DNA from: Serripes groenlandicus
Lineage: Eukaryota; Mollusca; Bivalvia; Cardiida; Cardiidae
DNA length: 64,000 nucleotides
Direction: 5' to 3'
Assembly: GCA_031761405.1 (NCBI GenBank)
Contig: JASEVX010000008.1
Span: forward strand, 42,689,269-42,753,268
Notes under the pieces: model-generated
The model's database searches: none
Seen by the model: only the letters and a program-made list of their open reading frames with translations
What the model was told of the DNA's origin: nothing
Shown: in pieces, positions 52,701 to 59,425 of the stretch
Layout of the letters: each line of letters opens with the position of its first letter
Position numbering within the stretch: the stretch's first letter is position 1
Position numbers and translations under genes: made by a program

Positions 52701-55540
52701 TTCTCCTTTATTCTATTATTGTTCATTCATTTCACCTTTCTGCTAAAAAGTTTTCAAAGTCATCAGTTGCTGAAACAGTCAACATGGTTTTCTTAACACA
52801 AAGAATTGGAATCATATTTAGAACAATAGGTTAATAGTGTCCATAAAGCTTTATGGTTCAGTTACCTTGACATCATCTGGGTTGATGGTCATTTTGGGAA
52901 CTGCTTTCTCACTGTCCTGTTTCTCTATTGGGGGCAATGTTGCCGGCTGTATGTCCTGATCCTGCAACCCCGGGGCATTTTCCAGGGGAGGTAATTTAGC
53001 AGGGGTTTGGCCAAGATCTGGTGCTGGAATATTTATTGTAATTAATGCAAAGGGATAGTAAGACACTAAATGATGTATAAAATTGTTAGATGAACAAGTA
53101 GTTATTACTGCAAAAACTTGAAAAATCTCTATGATTGAGGGATTGATTCTTAAATAGACACTTTCAGAGGAGAAGTTTTTTTTTAAGTTTTCAATATAGC
53201 CATATAATGCAAAATAGCCCCACCCGATTTGTCCAATCAACTTGGCTGGAAGGAATCTGATAGAGGGTCACCCAAGGAACATTTCTACAAAATTATTTGG
53301 AAATCGGCCACACTTTCGAAGGAGAAGATGCTTCCTAAGAAGTTTAATCCTATTGGCCAAGTGGTTAGGGAGGAGAAATCGTTAGAAGCAAAAAGTTAAC
53401 GGACGGACAATTCGCCATGACATAAGCTCGACTGGCTTTAGGAGTGGAGCTAAAAACTAGGTCACTAGGCCAAATGAAGGCAAATCTTGGTAACACACGG
53501 AATGTTGCATTTTGAATCTTTGTCAGAATAATTGTCTTGAGTTTTGCATTTTTCAAACACTTTCTCCGAGTCTAGAACATGGTTTAGAGAATTATTTCTA
53601 CTTGATGAAATGTGATTTAACATTGACATATTTCTCAATATAATAAGGCAGAAACTGCAAAATATTCTGCCTAATCCTGCTGTAAAATTTTCCTTTGATT
53701 CTGCATGTCTTAAATGTGTATCCTTGTGAGCTCTTGCACTCAGGTGAGCGATATAGTGCCAACAAGATCCTCCTGTTTTGAAATTGGCAGTTTCATAATA
53801 TTTACTATTTTTTATATGATCTTTCAACTTCTTAACCCTTTCCCTCATATAGACGCTTTCTGACGCCTCTGCAGCAGACGGCTTTTTGAAAACATAGTGA
53901 CAAAAGAAGAAATTGCACAAAACATGCAATTTCTCCTTTTGCCACAATGTTTTCCACTTTTTGTCACAGGTTATCCATTCAATTATGGAGATTTTCTATG
54001 TTTTGACAAAATACGTTAAAAGTCGTCTGCTGCGGAATTGTCTTATGAGGGAAAGGGTTAACAATAAATACATGAACATAAGCTGCAATTGTTATTTACC
54101 TTCACATTTTCCCTACTTCTCAAACCTTCCTGCAGCCCCCGGGCCGTCAGCACTGAAGTGCTTTGATTTACATAGGTTTGATGGATTGGAAGGATTGTAC
54201 ATATAGTTTCAATGCAATGCATAAAGTAGTTTTCTGAGATAAGGACACTTAATGTAGTTGCACGCAAAACTTTAACCAGAAATTCCAAGTAAAAAAAGGG
54301 TCATACTTTGCATTATATGCAGGATAGTTATCTAACTTGATTACTTAAACAGCTGTGATTTGAAGCCTTGTAGAAAGTTTCAATGCAATACATAAAGTAG
54401 TGAACAAGCTATGGTGTCATATATGATCTTGCATGCAAAACCTTAACCAAGGTGCAAAGTCGACTCTGACGCCAGGGTGAGGAGAATAGCTCCCATATTG
54501 ACACAATACTCAAGCTAAAAATTGTTGAAGGCCATGTAAAACACATAAAAAATAAACACATCAGAGAAACAAGAAACCGCTGGAGACGGCAAGGCCGGAT
54601 TGTCGGCAATTTGACCTTGAAAATCAACAAACCAAGGTCAAGGTCAAAGTAACCATAGAAATCAATAGAACTTGTTATTGGTTACCTTCAGGCAAAGTTT
54701 CAAGTTTGTAACCCTTTCCAGTGCTGAGATTTTGCCTCAACCTGAAATTTTAACCAAAATGTTGACGCACGGACAGACAGACGGACATCACCAATCTATA
54801 GACCAGTCAAAGTAACCATAGAAATCAATAGAACTTGTTACTGGTTACCTTCAGGCAAAGTTTCAAGTTTGTAACCCTTTCCAGTGCTGAGATTTTGCCT
54901 CAACCTGAAACTTTAACCAAAATGTTGACGGACAGACAGACATCACCAATCTATAGACCGGTCAAAGTAACCATAGAAATCAATAGAACTCATTACTGCT
55001 CATTACTGGTTACCTTCAGGCAAAGTTTCAAGTTTGTAACCCTTTCCAGTGCTGAGATTTTGCCTCAACCTGAAACTTTAACCAAAATGTTGACGGACGG
55101 ACAGACAGACGGACATCACCAATCTATAGACCGGTCAAAGTAACCATAGAAATCAATAGAACTTGTTACTGGTTACCTTCAGGCAAAGTTTCAAATTTGT
55201 TACCCTTTCCAGTGCTGAGATTTTGCCTCAACCTGAAACTTTAACCAAAATGTTGAAAGACGGACATCGCCAATCTATAGTCCGGAATTGCTAGAGCAAT
55301 CCGGCCAAAAATATATAAAACTGAAAGCCACTAACTTTGTTTATCTGATCCACCTGGAGTAGAAGCTACTGTTGAATTTGTAGCGAATGTTTCCACGCCA
55401 CCGAAGGTGACTGTATTACCCCCGCCCTGGTCCTGCTCCGTCTTTTCCACGTCCATTTTCTCCTCCTCCTCACCAATTCCGTGACTAAATGATGCTATTT
55501 GAACCGGAAAACCAGTAACTGAAGCTCTCGCTGAATCCAT
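40288..55540 (-). CDS. divergent eEF1A-like translational GTPase, 11 coding exons
   Basis: Eleven minus-strand exons with AG/GT borders join in phase to 1,905 nt, 634 residues plus stop. Residues 1-121 are an acidic, Gly/Ser/Thr/Pro-rich extension with two LPPLE/LPPIE motifs. The GTPase domain follows: P-loop GHKASGKST (137-145, eEF1A has GHVDSGKST), switch [10 protein letters not shown] (Ser195 for Thr), DSPGH (214-218, catalytic His kept), NKMD (276-279), SGW (317-319). Domains II and III align with eEF1A to about residue 565; an acidic 69-residue tail replaces the Lys-rich end. Normal eEF1A is about 460 residues. HBS1 and eRF3 also have N-terminal extensions, but [30 protein letters not shown] and PISGWKGDN are eEF1A-like. 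Binding of aminoacyl-tRNA is family inference, not shown. Start: ACCATGG context; acceptor-like TTTCTAG at about 55577 suggests a 5'-UTR intron. Confidence 0.9.
41763..42115 (-). repeat. SINE-like element S3 in intron 10
   Basis: The minus strand has GTGTCGTGGTCAGAGCATCA (A-box-like) and a body with CGCAGGATAAGAACACTGG and TTTGTGTGGAAAAATCCC. The region 51838-52045 is a related copy in the opposite orientation. Confidence 0.5.
42453..42548 (-). CDS. eEF1A-like exon 10
   Basis: Acceptor TTTACAG, donor CAG|GTTTGT. Residues 435-466: [20 protein letters not shown] then [12 protein letters not shown]; the GD-NNDPP motif is the eEF1A domain II/III junction. Confidence 0.92.
42577..42690. repeat. 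GTGCTGAATATTTAAA tandem words
   Basis: Four imperfect TGCTGAATATT units in intron 9, the same motif as at 43520-43790. Confidence 0.6.
42707..42934 (-). mobile_element. SINE S2 with target-site duplication, intron 9
   Basis: Flanked by the 11-bp duplication GCAATATAATT (42696-42706 and 42935-42945). Head contains GTGGGTTCGATCCC; the 3' end reads GCATAAAACACCAAAC on the minus strand. Confidence 0.85.
43520..43790. repeat. ~28-bp tandem repeat in intron 9
   Basis: About nine degenerate copies of TTTAGTGCTGAATATTTAAA with CAT between. Confidence 0.75.
44215..44283 (-). CDS. eEF1A-like exon 9
   Basis: Acceptor CTCCCAG, donor CAG|GTGAGT. Residues 412-434, [20 protein letters not shown] then GLQ, matching eEF1A VKSVEMHHE----PGDNVGF. 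Confidence 0.9.
44450..44713 (+). mobile_element. MITE with ATGAGCCGTC termini, intron 8
   Basis: Termini ATGAGCCGTCTCGCGAAAAA and GGGTTTTCTCGTGGGACGGC then TCAT are inverted, and CATTATG/CATAATG continues the pairing. Inside: ATACCTCTATCCCCTGA and CAGCCTAGATTAGTCTGCG. Confidence 0.8.
44771..45044 (-). mobile_element. MITE with ATGAGCCGTC termini, opposite orientation
   Basis: GTGTGCCATCCCGTGAGAAA left and CTTGTGGGAAGGCTCATGTG right. TCAGGGGGATAGAGGTATAG is the reverse complement of the inner text of the neighbouring copy. Confidence 0.75.
45045..45265 (-). repeat. SINE S1 remnant
   Basis: TGTTTCCTGGCGTTCTCACA, GACGAATGACACTTGTCACA and GGATTTGAACTCATGACCC follow the S1 order (body then B-box in minus orientation), with losses. 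Confidence 0.55.
45302..45809 (+). mobile_element. short B-type tandem-core element, intron 8
   Basis: Head AACAAGAGCTGTCTGTAGAC then AGCGTGCTCG (hairpin GCTGTC/GACAGC); two to three core units (CATGACAGAGTTATGTACTC); tail GTGTGACGCCAACGC ... TTCTTCGAAGAGTCAAGCTAAAAA. Confidence 0.8.
45835..45965 (+). repeat. SINE S2 3' fragment
   Basis: GCTGGTGTCAGGCTAAACTG and GTGATATAGCTGAAAAATTG then GCAGTGTTAAACAC. Confidence 0.6.
46018..46109 (-). CDS. eEF1A-like exon 8
   Basis: Acceptor ATTATAG, donor AAG|GTATGG. Residues 381-411: [20 protein letters not shown] then [10 protein letters not shown]. Domain II. Confidence 0.9.
46165..46435. repeat. ~38-bp TTTTCAAGGATATTTCCAG repeat, intron 7
   Basis: About seven degenerate units of AGATTTTCAAGGATATTTCC plus AGTAT, beginning just upstream (gene sense) of the exon 8 acceptor; pyrimidine-rich on the gene strand it is not. 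Confidence 0.65.
46558..46786 (+). mobile_element. TTAA-MITE, full length, intron 7
   Basis: TTAA at both ends; right half TTTGGACAAAATATGG, CAGAATTGTCGTATGAGGG matches the consensus closely. The left loop half is altered (GAAATTACTTAAAACGAGC). Confidence 0.92.
46885..47109 (+). mobile_element. TTAA-MITE, intron 7
   Basis: TTAA ends; TIR left CGCTTTCCTACATG, right GTATGTGGGAAAGGG. Hairpin GAAGTTGCTCATAATGAGC. Confidence 0.85.
47176..47391 (-). mobile_element. TTAA-MITE at the exon 7 donor
   Basis: TTAACCCTTTTCCACATAAA at left; the right end TATGTGGAAAAGGATTTAG stops 4-5 bp before the donor hexamer (47396-47401) of exon 7. Target TTAA eroded at that end. Confidence 0.8.
47402..47537 (-). CDS. 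eEF1A-like exon 7
   Basis: Acceptor ATTTTAG, donor A|GTAAGG. Residues 336-380: [20 protein letters not shown] then [16 protein letters not shown], aligning with the eEF1A RK-G-ASG-TLLEALD and PLR-P--DVYKIG segments at the domain I/II boundary. Ends in a split Asn381 codon. Confidence 0.9.
47559..47637 (-). repeat. MITE half-copy interrupted by the next MITE
   Basis: TTTAACCTTTTCCCCATC...GGTAAAAGGAGGAACTGCTC, cut at the hairpin by the following element. Confidence 0.65.
47637..47869 (-). mobile_element. TTAA-MITE, full length, intron 6
   Basis: CCCTTTCCCTCACATGAC left, CTATATGAGGGAAAGGGTTA right. Flanking bases TCAA/TTAT show the target has drifted. Confidence 0.88.
47940..48012 (+). repeat. 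repeat end with CCGACCGACCGACACAGTGA
   Basis: Nearly identical to 52205-52292 (GGACAAAATATGGCTTCCGA...TTTGAAGGGGGTATAATAAA). TATACCCCCTC/GAGGGGGTATA-like text forms a terminal hairpin. Confidence 0.75.
48024..48183. repeat. foldback hairpin element, intron 6
   Basis: AGATTATTCAACGTATTTTT TCAAAGAT pairs with the right end ...TCTTTGAAAAAATAAGTTGA ATAATCT; inner ATATTTCACG.GCCGTC and TGAATGGGAG also pair. The centre is TGACGTCACGAGTGACGT. Confidence 0.85.
48385..48410. repeat. 26-bp perfect palindrome
   Basis: TTGTTATTACACC followed by its exact reverse complement, with no loop. Confidence 0.9.
48522..48628 (-). mobile_element. TTAA-MITE, internally deleted (107 bp)
   Basis: TTAACCCTTTCAAAAATAC left, CATGCGAAAAAGGGTTAA right; the central hairpin is gone. 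Confidence 0.8.
48747..48950 (+). repeat. TTAA-MITE remnant beside the exon 6 donor
   Basis: CCTTTTCCCACTTATAGATG at left, CATGTGATAAAGAGTAAA at right. The right end lies about 10 bp from the exon 6 donor hexamer (48960-48965). Confidence 0.65.
48966..49109 (-). CDS. eEF1A-like exon 6 (G5)
   Basis: Acceptor TTTACAG, donor AAG|GTTTGT. Residues 288-335: [26 protein letters not shown], ending LNWFK. Confidence 0.93.
49480..49703. repeat. MITE fragments
   Basis: AAATGCATCTGCTGCTGGGAAAGGG near 49510 and GTTGTATGTGGGAAAGGGAT near 49684 are two right-end TIRs with eroded bodies. Confidence 0.5.
49702..49910 (-). mobile_element. TTAA-MITE, B-type, near the exon 5 donor
   Basis: AACCTTTTCCCACATACAAC left; CAATGGAAAATGGTTAA right, ending 28 bp from the donor of exon 5. 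Confidence 0.75.
49945..50112 (-). CDS. eEF1A-like exon 5 (NKMD)
   Basis: Acceptor CCCCCAG, donor CAG|GTAACT. Residues 232-287: [37 protein letters not shown], ending PPYSQ. Confidence 0.93.
50401..50528 (-). repeat. MITE left half
   Basis: TTAACCCTTACCCAAATACA to AAAACATTGTGGCAAAAG; the right half is absent. Confidence 0.6.
50829..51008 (-). CDS. eEF1A-like exon 4 (switch I, G3)
   Basis: Acceptor ATTTCAG, donor CAG|GTAGGC. Residues 172-231: [38 protein letters not shown]. Confidence 0.93.
51070..51360 (-). mobile_element. tRNA-derived SINE, family S1, with target-site duplication
   Basis: Flanked by GATAATTATG (51060-51069 and 51361-51370). The minus strand starts AGCCGAGCCCCGGTAGCTCA, has GGGTTGTGTGTTTGAACCC, and ends GGCGTTAAACCCCAATTAAT CAATC. 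Inserted in intron 3. Confidence 0.9.
51838..52045 (+). repeat. SINE-like S3 copy, intron 3
   Basis: GTATGGGTAGAGCATCGATC (A-box-like) and body AGGGATTCTGCTTTTGAGAT TTTTCAACACA, then TGTAAAACTA at the end, matching the S3 copy at 41.8-42.1 kb. Confidence 0.5.
52205..52292 (+). repeat. second copy of the CCGACCGACCGACACAGTGA repeat end
   Basis: Same text as 47940-48012, ending GAAGGGGGTATAATAAAT. Confidence 0.75.
52440..52589 (-). CDS. eEF1A-like exon 3 (P-loop)
   Basis: Acceptor GTTTCAG, donor CAG|GTATGG. Residues 122-171: [45 protein letters not shown]. Confidence 0.92.
52866..53023 (-). CDS. eEF1A-like exon 2
   Basis: Acceptor ATTCCAG; donor AAG|GTAACT. Encodes residues 69-121, Pro/Gln-rich ([18 protein letters not shown]...TLPPIEK), ending MTINPDDVK. 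Confidence 0.85.
53150..53457 (+). mobile_element. A-type tandem-core element 3' part, intron 1
   Basis: TTTCAATATAGCCATATAAT, GGAAGGAATCTGATAGAGGG, tail CATGACATAAGCTCGACTGG and TGGAGCTAAAAA. Confidence 0.7.
53458..53780 (-). mobile_element. A-type element 5' part, minus orientation
   Basis: CACTCAGGTGAGCGATATAG then GATCCTCCTGTT is the reverse complement of an A-type head; the core matches 10190-11440. Confidence 0.6.
53832..54061 (+). mobile_element. TTAA-MITE, full length, intron 1
   Basis: TTAA at both ends; CCCTTTCCCTCATATAGACG left and TTATGAGGGAAAGGG right. One of the best-preserved copies. Confidence 0.95.
54170..54524 (+). mobile_element. B-type element 3' part, intron 1
   Basis: Two units of GTTTCAATGCAATGCATAAA / GCAAAACTTTAACCAGAAAT, tail GACTCTGACGCCAGGGTGAG and ACTCAAGCTAAAAA. 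The head is missing. Confidence 0.75.
54566..55312 (+). mobile_element. H-type tandem-core element, intron 1
   Basis: Head ACAAGAAACCGCTGGAGACG then GCAAGGCCGGATTGTC; four units of about 160-170 bp with AAAGTAACCATAGAAATCAA and GTAACCCTTTCCAGTGCTGA; each unit ends GGACAGACAGACGGACATCA. Tail TCCGGAATTGCTAGAGCAAT then CCGGCCAAAAA. The head GCCGGATTG and tail CAATCCGGC are complementary. Confidence 0.85.
55336..55540 (-). CDS. eEF1A-like exon 1
   Basis: Starts at the ATG of ACCATGG and encodes [20 protein letters not shown] onward, with [18 protein letters not shown]. Donor A|GTTAGT; the last base begins a split codon (Thr69). Confidence 0.85.
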
Positions 55541-55784
55541 GGTAAATTGGTGCTACACAGTGATTAAAGATGCGCCCTAGAAAAAGACAAAACAATTGGA
55601 GCCTGCATTGACCCAAAATCTTTACCTTAATCAAATCTAATCTAAAAAAAATACGAAATTTTTGTTAAAGTTACAAACTATGATTGGCTTTACCATTGAG
55701 TTTATCATTCTTTTTTACAGAATATCAGTTAACCATTATAATTATGGAGTTAATCATGTTGTGCCATACCAAAGACAATAGAAA

Positions 55785-55915
55785 TGGTAGTAAAAGCTTT
55801 CCATCCTTGCAGCTCAGGATTATTGAATTACAGACTCACTGGTGGGAGGATCAATTGTCCAGTAGAACTGGTAGTTTACTCTGGAAATGCCGCGATATAA
55901 CTGAAAAGAATAGCA
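55785..55915 (+). repeat. SINE S2 3' fragment
   Basis: AGAACTGGTAGTTTACTCTG and GCCGCGATATAACTGAAAAG match the S2 end in plus orientation. Confidence 0.6.
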
Positions 55916-55922
55916 CCAACAA

Positions 55923-56150
55923 TTAACCTTTTCCCTCATAGATGCTTTCTGAAGCCTCTGCAGCAGACGGCCTTTTGAAAACATAGTGACAAAAGAAGAA
56001 ATTGCTCAAAACAAGCAATTTCTCTTTTTGCCACAATGTTTTCCACTTTTAGTCATAGGTTATCCATTCAATTATAGATATTTTCTATTTTTTTACGAAA
56101 TATGTTCAAAGTCGTCTGCTTCAGAATTGTTGTATGAGGGTAAGGGTTAA
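55923..56150 (+). mobile_element. TTAA-MITE, full length
   Basis: TTAA at both ends; lies about 380 bp upstream of the eEF1A-like start codon. Right TIR GTATGAGGGTAAGGG. Confidence 0.92.
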
Positions 56151-56165
56151 ACTATAAAAGTTTAT

Positions 56166-56308
56166 TTATTAATATGGTGTGTTATGCCACTTTGAACAAT
56201 ATTTCAGATACATCACAGCATTTCCAGGAAGTCAGTCGTAATGCTAATCCCACAACCCTGAGTGCCAGAGTAGGAGGGAACTCTATTACTATCATTATTT
56301 AAATTTTT
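56166..56308 (-). repeat. SINE S2 fragment
   Basis: GGTGTGTTATGCCACTTTGA, CACAGCATTTCC, GTCAGTCGTAATGCTAATCC. The tRNA head is absent because the S1 element follows. Confidence 0.6.
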
Positions 56309-56310
56309 TA

Positions 56311-56578
56311 GTCCCGGCCGGGTAGCTCAATTGGTAGCGTATCTGACTCGTGATCTGGAGGTCACGGGTTCGATACCCGGTTACGGCGACATTCTTTCGG
56401 GCGATGTTTTCCATTGCCTCTCACCTCTGATCTATGTGAAAAAGTAGTCAGTGGCTTCGAAAGAATGTTGTGTAAGTACTGGTGTGGGAAAGCCAGGAAA
56501 ACATGGGTAGGTGCACTGACCGCCGTGATATGACCAAAGCTGTTGAAAGCGGCGTTAAACTCCAAACAAACAAACAAA
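56311..56578 (+). mobile_element. tRNA-derived SINE, family S1, nearly intact
   Basis: The head GGGTAGCTCAATTGGTAGCG (A-box) and GTCACGGGTTCGATACCCGG (B-box, perfect T-arm) is followed by a body with GTACTGGTGTGGGAAAGCCA and the 3' end GGCGTTAAACTCCAAACAAA. The acceptor stem does not close and the body is fused to it, so this is a SINE and not a tRNA gene. Confidence 0.85.
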
Positions 56579-56988
56579 TTTAAATTCTTAAAACTATACA
56601 AGAAATGGACAACTAGCCTAAAGGTTATCCATCCATACCTTCAGTCTGTCCTCAAACTAATCTAACCATTTGGCTTTACAGAGGTCCAGATAAGGATGCG
56701 AAAACAGCTCTTTTTCCCACAATTTCTCTCTTATCATCCAACCAAACCCTATGATGTGAGTACTCAAAAGGATTGTCTTAATGAGACGATTCTTTTAAGT
56801 ATCCACAACATAGGGTTAAAAGGTCAAATAAGGATTTTAGAACATGCGAAATGCCCCTTATCTAGAGCTCCAACTTTATATGATATTTTCAAATTCTTCT
56901 GCTTCAAAATTATCTGTAGAAAAGGCATATGTAATTATTTTATAAGAAAATAACATAGAAAAGCTTTTTCCTTTTTCATACAATGTAT

Positions 56989-57218
56989 TTAACCCTTTCC
57001 CCCATACGACAATTCTGCAGCAGACGACTTTGAACGTATTTTGTCAAAACATAGAAAATCATCATAATTGAATGGATAAGCTATGACAAAAAGTGGAAAA
57101 CATTGTGGCAAAAGGAGAAATTGCACGTTTTGTGCAATTTCTTCTTTTGTCACTATGTTTTCAAAAAGCCGTCTGCTGCAGAGGCGTCCGAAAGTGTCTA
57201 TATGAGGGAAAGGGTTAA
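56989..57218 (-). mobile_element. TTAA-MITE, full length
   Basis: TTAA at both ends; CCCTTTCCCCCATACGAC left, CTATATGAGGGAAAGGG right; loop GCACGTTTTGTGC. Confidence 0.95.
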
Positions 57219-57518
57219 GAGCTGTCTCTTATAAAGGAGTCAAAAGGTGTCTCTATATGGCACAAAGACTCAAACAAAGTAATAAAACCTTAATCCATAG
57301 ATAAACATGAAGCATCAACAGATCTTTCTTTTTTTAAGTTTAAATCACCTGTATTCTATCCGAAAAGGCAACAACTTAGTTTTTTAAAATTTAAAAATCA
57401 TAAATCCAAAACAAGACGTTTTATATAGTTATACAGTAACCAATCTTTTTAGGAAACAAAAGTACCAATGAACTTCAAATATGACAATTACTTGCAACAG
57501 AGCTGTAACTCAGTCTAG

Positions 57519-57723
57519 ACCCTTACCCACTCGCAGATCTATGCAATTTGACAACTCTGCAGCAGACAACTTTTGAAATCATTGTACAAGAGGCAATTTC
57601 TCCTCTTGCCAAAATGTTTTCAAAATTTCAACTTTATTCAATAAATTCATTTTCTTTGATAGATGTTTTCCATAGTTTTGAATAGGTGATTACTGCAGTT
57701 TTGTTGTTGGGGGTAAGGGTTAA
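57519..57723 (+). repeat. TTAA-MITE, degraded
   Basis: GACCCTTACCCACTCGCAG left; GTTGGGGGTAAGGGTTAA right, whose TTAA starts the next copy. Confidence 0.65.
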
Positions 57724-57949
57724 CCCTTTCCCTCATACGACAAATCTGCAGCAGACGACTTTAAACATATTTTGTCAAAAAATGGAAAATCTCTTTGATT
57801 GATAGGATAACCTATGACTAAAAGTGGAAAACATTGTGTCAAAAGGAGAAATTGCTCGTTTTGAGCAATTTCTTCTTTTGTCACTATGGTTTCAAAAAGC
57901 CGTCTGCTGCAGAGGCATCAGAAAGTGTTTATATGAGGGAAAGGGTTAA
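57720..57949 (-). mobile_element. TTAA-MITE, full length
   Basis: CCCTTTCCCTCATACGACAA left; TATATGAGGGAAAGGG right; loop GAAATTGCTCGTTTTGAGC. Confidence 0.95.
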
Positions 57950-57970
57950 TCAGAGCTCCAGATCAGGTGC

Positions 57971-58324
57971 CGAGCCCGGGTAGCTCAGATGTTAGTGACG
58001 CAGGTTATCAATCCAGTGGTTATGAGTTTTATTATTAACTTATTTATTTAACACCAATTGCGAAACAACCTTTCAGCTTATATTAATCACACTCGATGGT
58101 TGTGAGCTTGAACGCCAGCTTGGCCGACGTTCTTTCCGTCGTTTTACAAAAGACATTGTGACAAGCGACATTCGTCTTCCACCAGTAGGCTAACAGTCTA
58201 TGCAGAAAAGTAGCCAGTTGCTCCGAAAGTATGTTGTGTGGAGATTTGGTCTGAGAAGCCAGGAGACACATGCATAGGTGAACTGGAATTTTGTGAAAAT
58301 GGCGTTAATCCCTAATCAATCAAC
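57971..58324 (+). mobile_element. tRNA-derived SINE, family S1, with internal insertion
   Basis: Head GAGCCCGGGTAGCTCAGATG; the region 58030-58085 (AT-rich) splits the head from GATGGTTGTGAGCTTGAACG. The body TCCGAAAGTATGTTGTGTGG and 3' end GGCGTTAATCCCTAATCAAT match the S1 copy at 51 kb. Confidence 0.75.
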
Positions 58325-58354
58325 CATATCAGAAGCATGTTTAGTATCAATATT

Positions 58355-58583
58355 CTTAATCATTTCTCACATACAACAAATCTACAGCAGACATCTTTGA
58401 AAACATTTATTTAAAAATATGGAGATTCTCAATAAAACGAAAGGTGATTTACCGAATAGACCTGAAAACTTGTGACAAATGGAGAAACTGCTCATCATGA
58501 GCAATTTTTCTTTTAGCTACCATATTTTCAAAATGTATCTGCTAGAGATGCAACAAAATGCGCCTGCTAGTGTGATATGGTAA
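58355..58583 (-). repeat. TTAA-MITE, B-type, degraded
   Basis: CATTTCTCACATACAACAAA left; GAGAAACTGCTCATCATGAG hairpin; right end GTGATATGGTAAAA. Confidence 0.65.
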
Positions 58584-58613
58584 AATCCTTGACTATACTA
58601 TATCTATACTAAT

Positions 58614-58844
58614 TTAACCCTTTCCCTCATATAGACACTTTCTGACGCCTCTGCAGCAGATAGCTTTTTGAAAACATAGTGACAAAAGAAGAAATTGCTC
58701 AAAACGAGCAATTTCTCCTTTTGCCACAATGTTTTCCACTTTTAGTCATAGGTTATCCATTTAATTATAGAGATTTTCTATTTTTGGACAAAATATGTTA
58801 AAGTCGTCTGCTGCAGAATTGTCGTATGAGGGAATAAGGAATAA
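58614..58844 (+). mobile_element. TTAA-MITE, near full length
   Basis: TTAA at 58614; body matches consensus; right end GTCGTATGAGGGAATAAGGA has lost GGTTAA and runs into another MITE fragment (58845-58984). Confidence 0.9.
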
Positions 58845-58984
58845 GTATAATTATTGTATAGAGATGAAAATATAGTTGCAAGAAATTTCTCAATATGAGC
58901 AATTTCTCCCTTTACTGAAGTGTCTTTCAGAAGTCGTCTGCTGTAGATGCGCCAGAATGTATCTGCAAGCAGGAAAAGGATAAA
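58845..58984 (-). repeat. MITE right half
   Basis: GAAATTTCTCAATATGAGCA, AAGTCGTCTGCTGTAGATGC, and GCAGGAAAAGGATAA. Confidence 0.6.
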
Positions 58985-59302
58985 AGAGGAGACATTGTGG
59001 AACAAGAACAGGTTACTCTTTTTATGGTGGCCTCCAGGATTAGTGTTACAACAGTTTTGCACGAGGCCACTACCAAGTCTTATGGGATTATGTACATTTG
59101 TACATATTACTAATAAGCTGGTATTAAATGCTAGATTAATAAAACCTTACCTTATAGCATTAATTTATGTTAACAATAGGCTCTCCCACATTGAAACAAT
59201 AGTAGTTTTCTGTTACAAAGTAGAGCATTATTTTCAACAAATCAATGTTTTCCAAAATTGTCTGCAATGAATGTGTCAATAAATGTCTGTATCAATTAAA
59301 AG

Positions 59303-59425
59303 GTAAACCCTTTCTTGATACAGATGACTCAACATTTTCCAAAATATAACACATCTGCAGAAAAAGAGTTTTAACCCTTCCTTCATACAACAAATGTGAA
59401 GCAGATGACTGAAAACATTTAATAA
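59303..59425 (-). repeat. MITE fragments, second one split by an A-type element
   Basis: TTAACCCTTCCTTCATACAA at 59372 runs to CTGAAAACATTTAAT at 59424; its continuation GTTGAAAACATTTCAGACCA is at 61658, after the A-type element. Confidence 0.65.

Noticed and set aside
56315..56390. Intact-looking tRNA gene
   Set aside because: A- and B-boxes are good, but the acceptor stem does not pair and the SINE body continues directly.
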